The position numbers and the translations under genes are program-made. A stretch of DNA of 36,622 bases, taken from IMG/VR virus record IMGVR_UViG_3300020428_000038, positions 1-36,622 of that record. One strand, given 5' to 3'. The notes below the pieces were generated by a model that had not been told where the DNA came from, made no database searches, and was given only the letters and a program-made list of their open reading frames with translations. Shown here piece after piece: positions 19,201-26,745 of this stretch (position 1 is the stretch's first letter; every line of letters begins with the position of its first letter). The stretch comes from a virus.

Positions 19201-22200
19201 TACAACTATGTTTGGATACTTTACAGTATGTTTACCAGTACCCAAACTCTGAATTATAGCGTTTTTATTTTTGTTATAATTCGTAAGATCCCTCTGTGTT
19301 GAAACTCCAACATCACACAGTCTAAACCTGTTGGTGTCAATTGTCTTAACTGCATATTGTGTGGTACTTGAAAGTCCAGAGCAAAGAGTTCCTGAACTAG
19401 AATATTCAACTATTTCTCCATCACTGAAATTATGATCGTAGGCAAGAATATAATCATCAGATGTACTGATACCCGACTGAACATCTCCATTAACAGGTCT
19501 TGCTTGAACAATAATCTTCTTGTTTGAATATCCAGAACCCGATTCCTTTACATAAATTCGAGTTATAGTATTTTTAGCATTAAGTGAAGTAAATTTATGG
19601 AAACCAAAACTAATATTTCCTAAATTAACGGTATTAATTCCAACTTTAGCATCTTCTGAACTATTGTATAACTTAATTCTTTTTTCATTCTCTACTCCAA
19701 CGAAGTAAGTAGATCCACTAACAACGTTGACTATAGGAGTGTTACCTCTAGCATCATAAACAACACCTTCACCAACTTCAAAGTTGTGTCTTGCCTCAAA
19801 AGTTACACTTTCATCGGTAGTGTTGACTGATGTACCATCTGCCTTGAAATTTGCTACAATTCTACCCTTTACAAGGTTAGACTCTAGAACAGCACCAGAT
19901 CCATTGCCACCACTGACTGTAATCTTTGGTTTTTCCTGATATCCAATGCCAGGAGTAATTAATTTAACTTCTCTAAATGATCCAGAAATATTGGCATGAC
20001 CAATAGAACCAGATCCTTGTTGATCGTTAATGACCAAAGGTGGGCCAGTTATAACATCGTAATCTTTGCCTGGATTAGTTACCTTTATATCAATTAGATC
20101 ACCGTGGAAGATTTGTTCATCAAAAACAGTTGGTGGGAACAGTTCAACACCATTCGCCATCAATCCTACAGCTCTGTTATTAACTTCTCTCTTGTTTGGA
20201 TCATCAAATAATGTCTTTTCTTTGATGAATGGATACTTTCTGAGAATCTTTTGATTCTTCAGTGTTTTATTCTCCCATCCAGACTTGTAAATGAATTGAC
20301 CAGTGGTATTTGTTCTTATAGCAATATACTTTTTAGCAAATACGTCAGATCCACTAAACGACAAATAGAATTCAGTTTGGTTGACATTGGTTACAAAGTA
20401 GATACCAGTCGCAATTCCACTACTAGTAGTGTTGTCCCAGTAGATTTTATCTCCAGTTACGTAATTGTGGTTTAATGGAGTGTTGGCAGCGGGGTCTTCG
20501 GATTTTATGGTATATGTATAGCCACCACCTAACAGAGGTGTTCCGTACCCATCTGTGACCTCTACAGAACTACTCTTAACCCATACCTTATTGTCAGTTG
20601 CAAAAATAGGGTAATTTGGTAGACCAGATGATGCTACATAGAAATATTTCTCTTCTTTATCAAGATAACTGTTCTGAATACCAACGGGGAAGTTATCTAC
20701 CCCTGCAAAATAGTTGGAATTATGAGAAGCCTTGGTAACTGTCTTGGTAATAGTGTCTGCACCAGTTGGAACAGTACCACTAGTTTGAACAACAATAGTA
20801 TTTGAATATACTTTCGATACATTCGTTGAGGCATATTCAATCTGTTTAATTGTAACATCAACAGATTCCTGATTCTGATTTTTTAACTTTAGAATCTCAT
20901 CAATATAGAAAACACATGAATCATAAAGTACAATTCTATAAGTATTGACGTTTACCTGATTAAGGGTAGCAATACTATGACTAGAAGGAATGTTATAGAT
21001 CCAATTATTAAATTTCGCACTCTCACCCATATCCTTACCGAATGAGAGTAACTTAAGGTTATCCCCAAGTTTCATATTCGTAGATTGAGTAGTATCTACT
21101 TGGTCAATAACATTAACAAGTCTAAATTCAAGTTTTGATGTCTGCCCATATCCTGCATAAGCATACGCAAGTTTATTCTCAAGTATATCTGCACCAAAGA
21201 CTAAAGAAGTACTGATGCCAGTAACTCCTAAGAATTGGTTTATAGTCTTATCAGTATAACGTAAATTTAGGAAGTTTGCACCTGCTCTAGGTTTTACTAG
21301 CAGAGTACCACTCTGACCAAATCCAACTGTAGAGTCAACAACAAGAGTCTCCGAATTCTCATCAGTTAATTCCAATGCCTTCGTCTTACCAGGCACTTGG
21401 AAAGTACCGTCAAAAGATGTAGAGTCTAAGGATACTTCATAAAAGTCCTGTTGATTAATGGGTCTATACTCTACATTATAAATCGAAGCACTAACAGTAC
21501 CAATACCACTTACATCTTGATATAAGAAGTTACCAACAGTCTCTAATGGTTGTCCACCAAACAAGTTTTCTAAAAGAACATGCTTAGTTTTGAAATATAC
21601 GTTATCAGAGGGAACTAATGTTCTTTCAATTGGTTTGATGAGTTCAATATCCTCACCATAAAGAAGTTTGAATAGGATCTGATAAGATGCATCAGTTCCT
21701 TTCGACATATAGAAGTCTTTTGCCCTTGTTAGGACATTAGTGACTGATGTTCCAGATATAAACGATCTATTCTCAAAGCCAGGAAGGAATTCTGTCTTAA
21801 ACTTAGTAAAGAAACTCTGTAAGAAGAGATTACTTAAATTAGTTACTACGGCACCTTCAATGTGTGCCTTTGCAGAAGTTTCTGCAAAATTTAAGAATTC
21901 TGCAGCATCTTCTTTCGATATCTGATCTATTCCACTAAAACCTCTTGCACATCCATCAAATGTAGTATCAGTCTTTGATGTATATGTAATAATCTCATCA
22001 TCAATCTTTAGTAGACCATATGTTTCAGGCCAACCAATAGTAGACGAAACTTCTATACTAGTATCACCTGCAAGTGCAGATAGAGTAAGAATTGTAGCTG
22101 GTATTAAAGTTTCATTATTAAAAGCACCAATCTTTCTATATTCTGGTAAATTGGTCGCTAGATCAACTACACCAGATTGATGTTCTTGAGATTCGTAATA

Positions 22201-22302
22201 TTGATTTAGAAAAGCCCCAAACAAAGGAGATTCCTGATTCAAAAACTCAGGAATCTGTGATTCTATTAAATGAGAGACTTTTACTCTTTTAATATCCGTC
22301 AT
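13300..22302 (-). CDS. gp7: Giant gp7-like baseplate wedge protein with YHYH domain
   Basis: This is a 3000-residue protein whose ATG directly abuts the gp6 stop codon (TAAATG). T4 gp7, the wedge organiser, has 1032 residues, so this is about three times longer. The identification rests on position after gp6 and on an N-terminus (VKVSHLIESQIPEFLNQESP) that I associate with cyanophage gp7. A KIDDE-x-I-x-Y segment with CARGFSG lies at residues about 95-125, and a similar ILKIDNEYLKV segment lies near the C-terminus, about 2905-2950. Residues about 1245-1355 form a YHYH domain (LGYAYDGNPIYGPYGY, then DEHGGRYCVTPQFPDGTYAY). Between these are many GxGY beta repeats. No frameshift is visible. It should sit in the baseplate wedge, with the extra mass possibly facing outward. 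Confidence 0.88.
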   Translation of the reverse strand: MTDIKRVKVSHLIESQIPEFLNQESPLFGAFLNQYYESQEHQSGVVDLATNLPEYRKIGAFNNETLIPATILTLSALAGDTSIEVSSTIGWPETYGLLKIDDEIITYTSKTDTTFDGCARGFSGIDQISKEDAAEFLNFAETSAKAHIEGAVVTNLSNLFLQSFFTKFKTEFLPGFENRSFISGTSVTNVLTRAKDFYMSKGTDASYQILFKLLYGEDIELIKPIERTLVPSDNVYFKTKHVLLENLFGGQPLETVGNFLYQDVSGIGTVSASIYNVEYRPINQQDFYEVSLDSTSFDGTFQVPGKTKALELTDENSETLVVDSTVGFGQSGTLLVKPRAGANFLNLRYTDKTINQFLGVTGISTSLVFGADILENKLAYAYAGYGQTSKLEFRLVNVIDQVDTTQSTNMKLGDNLKLLSFGKDMGESAKFNNWIYNIPSSHSIATLNQVNVNTYRIVLYDSCVFYIDEILKLKNQNQESVDVTIKQIEYASTNVSKVYSNTIVVQTSGTVPTGADTITKTVTKASHNSNYFAGVDNFPVGIQNSYLDKEEKYFYVASSGLPNYPIFATDNKVWVKSSSVEVTDGYGTPLLGGGYTYTIKSEDPAANTPLNHNYVTGDKIYWDNTTSSGIATGIYFVTNVNQTEFYLSFSGSDVFAKKYIAIRTNTTGQFIYKSGWENKTLKNQKILRKYPFIKEKTLFDDPNKREVNNRAVGLMANGVELFPPTVFDEQIFHGDLIDIKVTNPGKDYDVITGPPLVINDQQGSGSIGHANISGSFREVKLITPGIGYQEKPKITVSGGNGSGAVLESNLVKGRIVANFKADGTSVNTTDESVTFEARHNFEVGEGVVYDARGNTPIVNVVSGSTYFVGVENEKRIKLYNSSEDAKVGINTVNLGNISFGFHKFTSLNAKNTITRIYVKESGSGYSNKKIIVQARPVNGDVQSGISTSDDYILAYDHNFSDGEIVEYSSSGTLCSGLSSTTQYAVKTIDTNRFRLCDVGVSTQRDLTNYNKNKNAIIQSLGTGKHTVKYPNIVVNVESLSAIGSTTIIKPEISPLVLGSIESVYLEEGGIGYGCTNIMDFHRRPDVGISTVVYQALLKPIIIDGSIVDVQILATGQGYREDSDINIYSPTGDFADIRPIITNNRITGVSILDGGVGYASSDTTLDLQNRGKSAKFIANVREWKLNQVQKNENIISVEDSILTKPSTNPEYQLQTIGMYPPQKLRYQLGDNIDSGNLETPNATHSPVLGYAYDGNPIYGPYGYQNAVGGAIIRLSSGYILDTSLRSGLRPPGFAFGYFVNDYLFDNSGGLDEHGGRYCVTPQFPDGTYAYFYSVDVDSSGVAKPKFPYMIGGAFKDTPIEENFVTFFNQDIDIASRKLTRNISPYYLTYGNSDYELIDDVKDALKQEFEVRKTKNAGITSVTIFARGDGYKIDDPLTLDNKGTDGTGASIVVSEILGKDVESVTIGVSTFPGTELRKDKGLIVGVTTIPHEISSGETVVLSGIDTSQFTEFNGPQKVTVLTRTVGLATFLDNVTNTGVSTHIYVTDTRGFKPSDHIGIGTETFLVTNIDEQFSRLFVNRENFVGAAMTHAAAEFNVVLKPKEFHFPVGASTVSQFTFENYVTYFNPQQTVGVGSTGTHYDIPLTGLSTTAVQTIENRFVPQQRIYIKDHTFFTGQNLTYNMGIGGTSIVWAQTSAGATSGVGTVVLPDGDVWAINLEPDYIGLATAGFCTTGDAIWFYTPASNSGFAHSLTTKYPKVTTKIERFYGDVGVSSAHGLLTGDTITLDALPKSAESVALRYDPVIAKVTTKKVGFAYTNFSTDLTQINIADEDLQSGDKVVYYDSGNTIAGLSNNETYFVLREDTESIKLCKYKSDVFASNPVAITTVTESQSGNKSYIAKINPPVDFTTGNTITFDVSDNSLLDMRLDFFEDITFNSRLDVYGTSLSGFNIARNGISGNANATVVLRTDIEWPSKTFYNLTPVVPSDARKTYGSSDTDVTGRNNITFRNIVLKNEHKVIRSDDKNFTFNLLEKPLEAQKYVSRTGVSTITYSTTSPTARGPVSQTKINFPGKGYTVLPKVIGFASTQGQDAIVKVSSPEIGQIDTIERVKDGFDYPTDPTLLPFLSVPAIVDISGIARIDKIKVVDGGQRYNQPPKLTVRGNDNVSIAAHVIGGSVDSVEVTQNAYEFKEPLSIITTNNSNGYDIDAITHSGTSVTVELLLDAQFNIPIKTGFASTETKLPFAVGDKVFVEGCRLKPLSITNGEGNFNSADYDYTFYSVTGVSTANNTVTFSMNDAPGISTVTLGAYDDDFTLGSIVNYNDMAKFNMTIIDDAKYVSGEKVTSVRFEGYVSENGWNGNIGQLRLRDTIGKLLPGDTLYGQVSKLHGNVRDVNRFSVDTTLGVTRDKVSKNDMNVGILNDFSQRLSDNFYYQKFAYSIKSKLPHNKWKEAVKSIVHPSGFLEFSDLVVESDSKKDAETLNLVSVGIAKSTNMKVKPADIKIDLILNIDNEMYLGKRDNFAMVTEDDPLPDGSVQRIYFPEGRPIKSFVMNKTNKVLNLDDISSGFDGSHDRTGTLVGSKQFQLTSGGVPAFKKQYNSANGNVVDLALNIISIQNHDFQTGQTVTLDTDGGSKIGIAITSHTTGTKDIIMAARSSGIGGSAIFENGYNVQIPGPVTGTAVTANPPGDQFRIYGFGNPNGGLAGICTRGSGAHFQVKFDFNQTTGQCISTAVTLINGGAGYFVGDNVSIAGTHLGGATPANNLTFPITKVTGTRTGVSTMYSNVPSTNNGSGSGAVFNITRDGNLDITAVGVVTGGTGYASTNVVAIAGTYIGGSTPTDDVYLTPVELGTNVMPNELFVQKVDDFKFRVAGLSTSLPFNFVGLGTGTHILTVQEPTKQALIMVDNIIQTPIKNKKLSITVSSALGQTDEGVTVSAGIGSLTKGDILKIDNEYLKVKQIGDTTFAQARTAKAENTVANNFYYDTNRMNSSVTTADTTLASHDDNPPY

Positions 22303-24177
22303 TTATCTTGTATAGATTGTTTCGCTAGCATAACTAGAGGTTTTGACGTATGATGTAGCAGATGTATTTTCACCAGATGAAATAACGTCTGGTAAAGCAG
22401 TAACTTTACTATTTGCGACATCTAATTGGAGATACAAGTCTTTCAAAGCAATAACATCATTTGATTCGGGAATTGTCTCTATTTCGATGACTCCGCTTGC
22501 AAGTGCAGTTCCTGTTATATTTACCACATCCAAAATAAGCTCTCCGTGAGCATAATCGATTGTCCCTGCATCATTTTTAACGATTAGAGGAACATTATTA
22601 ACAAGTTTAAAGAATACTAGTTTTCCTACAGTTGTTCCAGTAGTAGGAATGTCTCCAAGATATAAAGTTCCATCAATACCGCTTACGGTAAACCCTGTTG
22701 AACGTACTCCATATCCGCCACATTGCATATAGAAAGCATTTCCGTAACAAAGTTCATAAGTCGCAAAAGTGTTGATTTCAGGAGTTATATCCCGCCTCAT
22801 CTTAACTCTGGTAATGTTTGAAGTAACACCTCTTGCAGAATCGTCAATTAGACCAACAACTTTACTATATTTGAATCTACCACCAAAATCATTGATATCG
22901 GATGATGATGAGTAGGTTGTTAGTGTTCTTGTAACACCAGTAAGTAATTCAGTAGCATCTGAAGTTGCGTTAGTGTTATAATAGACCGCAGTATCGACTT
23001 CAACGTAAAGATACTTAAGATCGATGATTTCTGGCTTAATTCCAGCAATAGAATACTGTTTTAACTGTCTTGAAATATCATCCTTGGTAATTTGTGATAA
23101 GAATGAACCGTTTTTCGGTTTTATAGAGATGAAGACCTTACCATACTCAGGAGGATCGAGTTCTTCCCCACCGTAGGCGGTCACAGACTCGACGTTAGGA
23201 TATACGAATGGAATTATCCCCGAATAGTCATTGGCGGTCACGGCACGGTACTGTGATGAGTATATACGAGGTGCAAGATACTTAATTGAACTTACATCTT
23301 CAATACTGTCACCCATTTCCGCTTTTTGGGTTGTTGTGAGAAGTGAAATACCGCCAGTAATCGTGGAATCGGTATCATCCTTCAAAATTCCCACAAATGA
23401 GAAATTTCTAGCGTTATTTCCCAATGCTCCATTAGTTACAATGTAAGTAACTTCAATAATTGCTCCAGCAGGCGGTTTTTTACCAATAATTCCGTCTCCA
23501 AAGAGAATTTCGTAATGTTCGTCTTCAATTTCTTGAATTAGGAACAATTTAGAGGTAGCATCTACTTGTAAAATGTTGTTATAGAGCGTATAAATCTCAT
23601 TTGTCGTAGATTTGACCGTAACACGAATAGAAGTAGTGTCAATATTCGCATTTGGAAGGATAAATCGCTGATTTGGTAGCGAATAATCAATTTGGAAAGT
23701 TTTTGTTAGGTAAACTCCCTCATAAAGCGTTAAATTGTCAAATTGAGCTATATTATTTTCACCAGTTGTAGCAATGAAGTCGTCTGGAATGGAAAATATG
23801 TAAGAACTTCCTTGTTGTGTACCTAATGCACACTGTCCTGCTTTTAACGTTACAATTTTTGTGTCATTTGTACCCAAATCTACGCTGAAATTAACCACAG
23901 CCTGTGCAGATCGGGATGATCTTGGCACATAACCAATATTTCTTGCTAGTGAAACTACATTTTCTCGTAAAGTTGCACTATCAAGGAAACATTCATTAAC
24001 TGCCATGTTCGTATTGTAGGCAGTAATGTATGAGTTATATGCTAAAAGGTCGATTAACGTTGAAAAGTTAGACCCCTCAAAGTCAAAATCAGAGAAATCG
24101 CTGTTTACACGAAGGTAATCTTTAATTTGTGCCCTTAGATCAGCGAAATCTAAGTTTGTAAACTGGTTAAAAGACAT
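22303..24177 (-). CDS. gp6: Baseplate wedge subunit gp6
   Basis: This 624-residue protein is close to the 660 of T4 gp6. The N-terminus (MSFNQFTNLDFADLRAQIKDYL, with SDFDFEGSNFSTLIDLLAYNS and MAVNECFLDSATLRENVVSLA) is the classic gp6 signature. The C-terminal half should contain the fold shared with P2 gpJ (YSGIIPFVYPNVESVTAYGGEE and the region after it). In T4, gp6 dimers link neighbouring wedges around the baseplate ring. The start overlaps the gp25 stop by 1 nt (TAATG), and the stop directly precedes the gp7 ATG, so gp25, gp6 and gp7 look translationally coupled. Confidence 0.96.
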   Translation of the reverse strand: MSFNQFTNLDFADLRAQIKDYLRVNSDFSDFDFEGSNFSTLIDLLAYNSYITAYNTNMAVNECFLDSATLRENVVSLARNIGYVPRSSRSAQAVVNFSVDLGTNDTKIVTLKAGQCALGTQQGSSYIFSIPDDFIATTGENNIAQFDNLTLYEGVYLTKTFQIDYSLPNQRFILPNANIDTTSIRVTVKSTTNEIYTLYNNILQVDATSKLFLIQEIEDEHYEILFGDGIIGKKPPAGAIIEVTYIVTNGALGNNARNFSFVGILKDDTDSTITGGISLLTTTQKAEMGDSIEDVSSIKYLAPRIYSSQYRAVTANDYSGIIPFVYPNVESVTAYGGEELDPPEYGKVFISIKPKNGSFLSQITKDDISRQLKQYSIAGIKPEIIDLKYLYVEVDTAVYYNTNATSDATELLTGVTRTLTTYSSSSDINDFGGRFKYSKVVGLIDDSARGVTSNITRVKMRRDITPEINTFATYELCYGNAFYMQCGGYGVRSTGFTVSGIDGTLYLGDIPTTGTTVGKLVFFKLVNNVPLIVKNDAGTIDYAHGELILDVVNITGTALASGVIEIETIPESNDVIALKDLYLQLDVANSKVTALPDVISSGENTSATSYVKTSSYASETIYTR

Positions 24178-24593
24178 TATATTCTAGTTGATTGAAGGAC
24201 GAATTCTATATTTTGTCTTGGAACGGTTAGTCCAACAATATTATAATTAATAGTTACCGTCAATTCATTGGTATCTAAAGGATAAATGACTTGAACTTCT
24301 GCTGCAGATATCCTAGGTTCATAGTTTTCAAGCAAAAGTTGTATATCATCTTCCAAAACAATGGCAGTGTCTGGATCTTGTTGTTCAAATAGTGAATCTT
24401 CCAGTTCACTTCCTAATAATTTTTGATAAAATCGTTCACCAACCCTTGTTCGGACTAAATTTGTGACAGATCTCTTAATTGCAGCTTCATTTGTAAACAC
24501 ACCAATGTCATCCGTCACTGGATGGCGGACAAATGAAAGACTTATATCCTTAAAAGCCTGACTATTTTGTAATCGGGTATCTACTTTTGCCAT
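24177..24593 (-). CDS. gp25: Baseplate wedge protein gp25 (GPW/gp25 family)
   Basis: The protein has 138 residues from the ATG at 24593 (MAKVDTRLQN). A TTG three codons earlier is possible but less likely, because it would overlap the stop of the upstream gene. T4 gp25 has 132 residues. Family marks are TRVGERFYQKLLGS (residues 49-62) and the conserved E-P-R (92-94) before the last strands. In contractile tails, gp25 bridges the wedge gp6 ring and the inner tube and sheath. The upstream 57-residue gene ends 2 nt before this ATG. Confidence 0.95.
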   Translation of the reverse strand: MAKVDTRLQNSQAFKDISLSFVRHPVTDDIGVFTNEAAIKRSVTNLVRTRVGERFYQKLLGSELEDSLFEQQDPDTAIVLEDDIQLLLENYEPRISAAEVQVIYPLDTNELTVTINYNIVGLTVPRQNIEFVLQSTRI

Positions 24594-24595
24594 TT

Positions 24596-24769
24596 TTAGC
24601 AATACTCGAGCTTATCTATGTCACTTTCACTCAAATTTTGCTTTCTTTTAGTGTCTTGGAGGTAATCTCCTACGACTTCACGCAATAAATCATCGGATTT
24701 TTCGGGTTTATCGATTAAATCCTTCATATTAGAACTAATATAGTCAATTTTGATATGATCGTTGTGCAT
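24596..24769 (-). CDS. Small hypothetical protein leading the gp25 operon
   Basis: The protein has 57 residues (MHNDHIKIDYISSNMKDLID...SESDIDKLEYC). The reading frame is open, with AAGGA just before the ATG, and it ends 2 nt before gp25. It is charged and probably helical. It is the first gene after a terminator at 24807 and a late-type CTAAATA at 24796, so it is expressed with the baseplate genes. I do not recognise its function. Confidence 0.8.
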   Translation of the reverse strand: MHNDHIKIDYISSNMKDLIDKPEKSDDLLREVVGDYLQDTKRKQNLSESDIDKLEYC

Positions 24770-24795
24770 TTCCTTAAAAAAGGTATATCATAATC

Positions 24796-24802
24796 TATTT
24801 AG
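24796..24802 (-). promoter_or_regulatory. Putative late promoter for the gp25-gp6-gp7 operon
   Basis: The minus strand reads GCTAAATAGA, 27 nt before the ATG at 24769 and just downstream of a terminator. It shares TAAATA with the exact late promoters in the window. Confidence 0.55.
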
Positions 24803-24806
24803 CGAC

Positions 24807-24841
24807 AAAAAAACACCTTTAGGCAAGGAACCCAAAGGCGT
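24807..24841 (-). terminator. Intrinsic terminator
   Basis: On the minus strand an 11-bp stem (ACGCCTTTGGG with CCTAAAGGTGT, including three G-T or T-G pairs) is closed by a short loop and followed by seven T. It ends the transcript of the 51-residue gene just upstream. Confidence 0.85.
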
Positions 24842-24862
24842 TTAATGAATTTTCGGTTTTTA

Positions 24863-25018
24863 TCAACCTGCAGCTAGTGGAGATTGGGCATTATTGTTGA
24901 TTGCGGCACTCTTTTTTCGTGCTTGGGCACTAACATCATACTGTCCTTTTACACTACCGCTACCATGCCCAGAACTGACTACGTTATGGGGTGCTTTTGT
25001 TGGATCTGAATCTGCCAT
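24863..25018 (-). CDS. Small conserved cyanophage-type protein, late expressed
   Basis: The protein has 51 residues (MADSDPTKAPHNVVSSGHGS...SPLAAG). It is rich in Ser, Gly, Ala and Asn, probably disordered, with a KGQYDVSAQARKKSAAINNN stretch. GGAG lies 5 nt before the ATG, and an exact late promoter TATAAATA lies 30 nt before it. It is monocistronic, with a strong terminator right after the stop. Its own late promoter and terminator suggest a virion or assembly role, but none is known to me. Confidence 0.82.
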   Translation of the reverse strand: MADSDPTKAPHNVVSSGHGSGSVKGQYDVSAQARKKSAAINNNAQSPLAAG

Positions 25019-25047
25019 TACTACTCCATTTTGCTTGATCGTATCTC

Positions 25048-25055
25048 TATTTATA
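25048..25055 (-). promoter_or_regulatory. T4-type late promoter TATAAATA
   Basis: An exact TATAAATA (in GTATAAATAGAG) lies on the minus strand, 30 nt before the ATG of the 51-residue gene. Together with the copy at 13291 it defines the late consensus of this phage. Confidence 0.75.
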
Positions 25056-25082
25056 CTTTAAGGTGTGTTTTACGCCGAAATT

Positions 25083-25247
25083 TTACTCTGGAGACGCTCT
25101 AAGACGTTGAGGAGACACACCTTCATTGATATGAAACTGTAATCTCTCCTCCGCCTGTTCTTTGGTTAGGTGTTGATCCCTCTTTTCATCAGGAATACCC
25201 CAACCATTAGTACCCAACTCCATTACTTTGTACAAACGGTCTGCCAT
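25083..25247 (-). CDS. Small conserved cyanophage-type protein (MADRLYKV family)
   Basis: The protein has 54 residues (MADRLYKVMELGTNGWGIPDEK, then LTKEQAEERLQFHINEGVSPQRLRA). I recall close relatives as hypothetical proteins next to gp25 in many T4-like cyanophages. A short strand-like N-terminus is followed by a helix. It starts 2 nt after the stop of the glycosyltransferase-like gene and is probably co-transcribed with it. Function unknown. Confidence 0.85.
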   Translation of the reverse strand: MADRLYKVMELGTNGWGIPDEKRDQHLTKEQAEERLQFHINEGVSPQRLRASPE

Positions 25248-25249
25248 AA

Positions 25250-26008
25250 TTAAATTATGCGAGTTTTCTCATGTCCAACACGAATCTTTGGATCACACCA
25301 TATCTCAAATCCTGCTTCCTTCGCATCGAGACAGAAAGATACGTCTTCTCCACACATATCCTGTACATCACCAGATTCAAAGACTTGCATCTTAGGAGCA
25401 AACCAAGGATACTTAAGATCTTTATGTTCAAAGACTCCATGCTTAATGAGAAGCCAACCAAATCCTGTGTAGTCAACTGTGAAAGGCTTTCTACGGCGTG
25501 AGATAGACTCAATAGTTTCGTGATTCATAACTCCACCATTCTTAGCAAAGTCATCTTCCTCTAACCAATGTGCAACCGATGTGGTCTTTCCATCTTCTGT
25601 GCAATACCAACCAGCAGCAATATCCTTCTGCATCCATACCAAACGGTAGAACTTCTCAGTATCGAAAACGATATCGGAGTCAATCCAGATTTGATAATCG
25701 TATTTTAGTTTTCCATCCCAAGGTATTTGGTCTGGGCCTCGTAAGACGTTTGCACCCAAGCACTTACAACGTGCAAAGTTGACCATTGAAGAATAGTCTT
25801 GGGAGATTTGGATACTAGATCCATTTTGAACAAGGTCAAAGCAGAGTTGAACGAATGCTTTTAAGAAGATATAAGAGACTCCTCTACCAGGCAAACAGAA
25901 AACAAATGCTTTTCCTTTTGCTAATTCTTTTGCTTTACCCAGATCGAAGTCGTCTTCAACTTTCTTCGTTTTAGGGGCATTAGCTTTTACTGTAAATCCT
26001 TTAGCCAT
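25250..26008 (-). CDS. GT-A type glycosyltransferase-like protein
   Basis: The protein has 252 residues. After a Lys-rich start comes FVFCLPGRGVSYIFLKAF (35-52), then QISQDYSSMVNFARCKCLG. The sequence WIDSDIVF holds a D-x-D motif (D110, D112), which in GT-A enzymes binds the metal and nucleotide sugar. GEDVSFCLDAKEAGF (220-234) resembles the acidic catalytic segment, and a late His (H246) follows. I recall this protein next to the gp25 region of other cyanophages. Donor and acceptor are unknown; virion protein or phage DNA are possible acceptors. A good sigma-70-type promoter sits just upstream, so it may be expressed apart from the oxygenase genes before it. No ribosome site is obvious. Confidence 0.8.
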   Translation of the reverse strand: MAKGFTVKANAPKTKKVEDDFDLGKAKELAKGKAFVFCLPGRGVSYIFLKAFVQLCFDLVQNGSSIQISQDYSSMVNFARCKCLGANVLRGPDQIPWDGKLKYDYQIWIDSDIVFDTEKFYRLVWMQKDIAAGWYCTEDGKTTSVAHWLEEDDFAKNGGVMNHETIESISRRRKPFTVDYTGFGWLLIKHGVFEHKDLKYPWFAPKMQVFESGDVQDMCGEDVSFCLDAKEAGFEIWCDPKIRVGHEKTRII

Positions 26009-26030
26009 AACATGTATTCAGTACATAGTA

Positions 26031-26059
26031 AGTATACCACGGTCAAATCATTTTGTCCA
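26031..26059 (-). promoter_or_regulatory. Sigma-70-type promoter of the glycosyltransferase-like gene
   Basis: The minus strand reads TGGACA, a 17-nt spacer, then TATACT, each hexamer five of six to consensus. The predicted start lies about 16 nt before the ATG at 26008. The 68-nt gap between genes holds nothing else I can name. Confidence 0.7.
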
Positions 26060-26076
26060 TAGTGTTATATTATATA

Positions 26077-26745
26077 TTAAGCTTCTTTAGACAGAAATTC
26101 TTGACTGTTTTCAGTGCCTAACAACATTCCTTGGTCGTAAATACCCTCTATTTTATTACTGTTTAATGCAATATCACCAGCTAAAGATATTCTTTTCTCA
26201 TCAGTTAAGAAATGGGGGTAAACCGCATGAAATAAATCACTTGGAAACAGTAACATATGACCTTCATTGTACTGTTTTTCTAATTTCCAGTTAACTTTAC
26301 AGTGTCTTCCTGTTATATCTGAGTAAGTTAATATAAAATCACCTGCTTCAGGGTGCATTGTATCCTGAACTTGTTGTTCTTCACTAGCAACAGAGGGTAT
26401 TTTTAACCAAATTACGAAAGAGAACACAGCATCGTGGTTATGTAATGCTTGATATTGACCTTTTGTAGTAGAATTTACCCAGAATTTCTGAAAAGTAAGG
26501 TCATGAATGTGTGTTGACTTTAATCTTGTAGGAAAACCCCACTCTTTTACATAATAATTGATGGCAGGATCAAGAACTGTCTGTTTAAATCGATGTTCAT
26601 CATCAACTAACATCCATTGTTGTTTACCTTCATCAGCATTAATCTCATATTTCTCTATAAGATGGTAAAGATGGTCAGTATGATCCCTCTCCAGAGTTAC
26701 ATCTAGTACTCCAAAGTTGGGCAAAACCCTTTTTTCAATGTTCAT
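26077..26745 (-). CDS. 2OG-Fe(II) oxygenase family protein, copy 1
   Basis: The protein has 222 residues. It shows QALHNHDAVFSFVIWLKIP (99-117) and HMLLFPSDLFHAVYPHFL (163-180) with R185-I-S-L-A-G-D-I. Likely iron ligands are His in H102-x-H104 and H173, and R185 should bind 2-oxoglutarate. The usual HxD pair reads HxH here, as in the second copy at 27071. It is clearly paralogous to that copy (same NFGVLDV-type start, same PEAGDF and ISLAGDI blocks). The substrate is unknown; T4-like cyanophages often carry such proteins. Its ATG overlaps the stop of a 52-residue gene (ATGA). Confidence 0.85.
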   Translation of the reverse strand: MNIEKRVLPNFGVLDVTLERDHTDHLYHLIEKYEINADEGKQQWMLVDDEHRFKQTVLDPAINYYVKEWGFPTRLKSTHIHDLTFQKFWVNSTTKGQYQALHNHDAVFSFVIWLKIPSVASEEQQVQDTMHPEAGDFILTYSDITGRHCKVNWKLEKQYNEGHMLLFPSDLFHAVYPHFLTDEKRISLAGDIALNSNKIEGIYDQGMLLGTENSQEFLSKEA

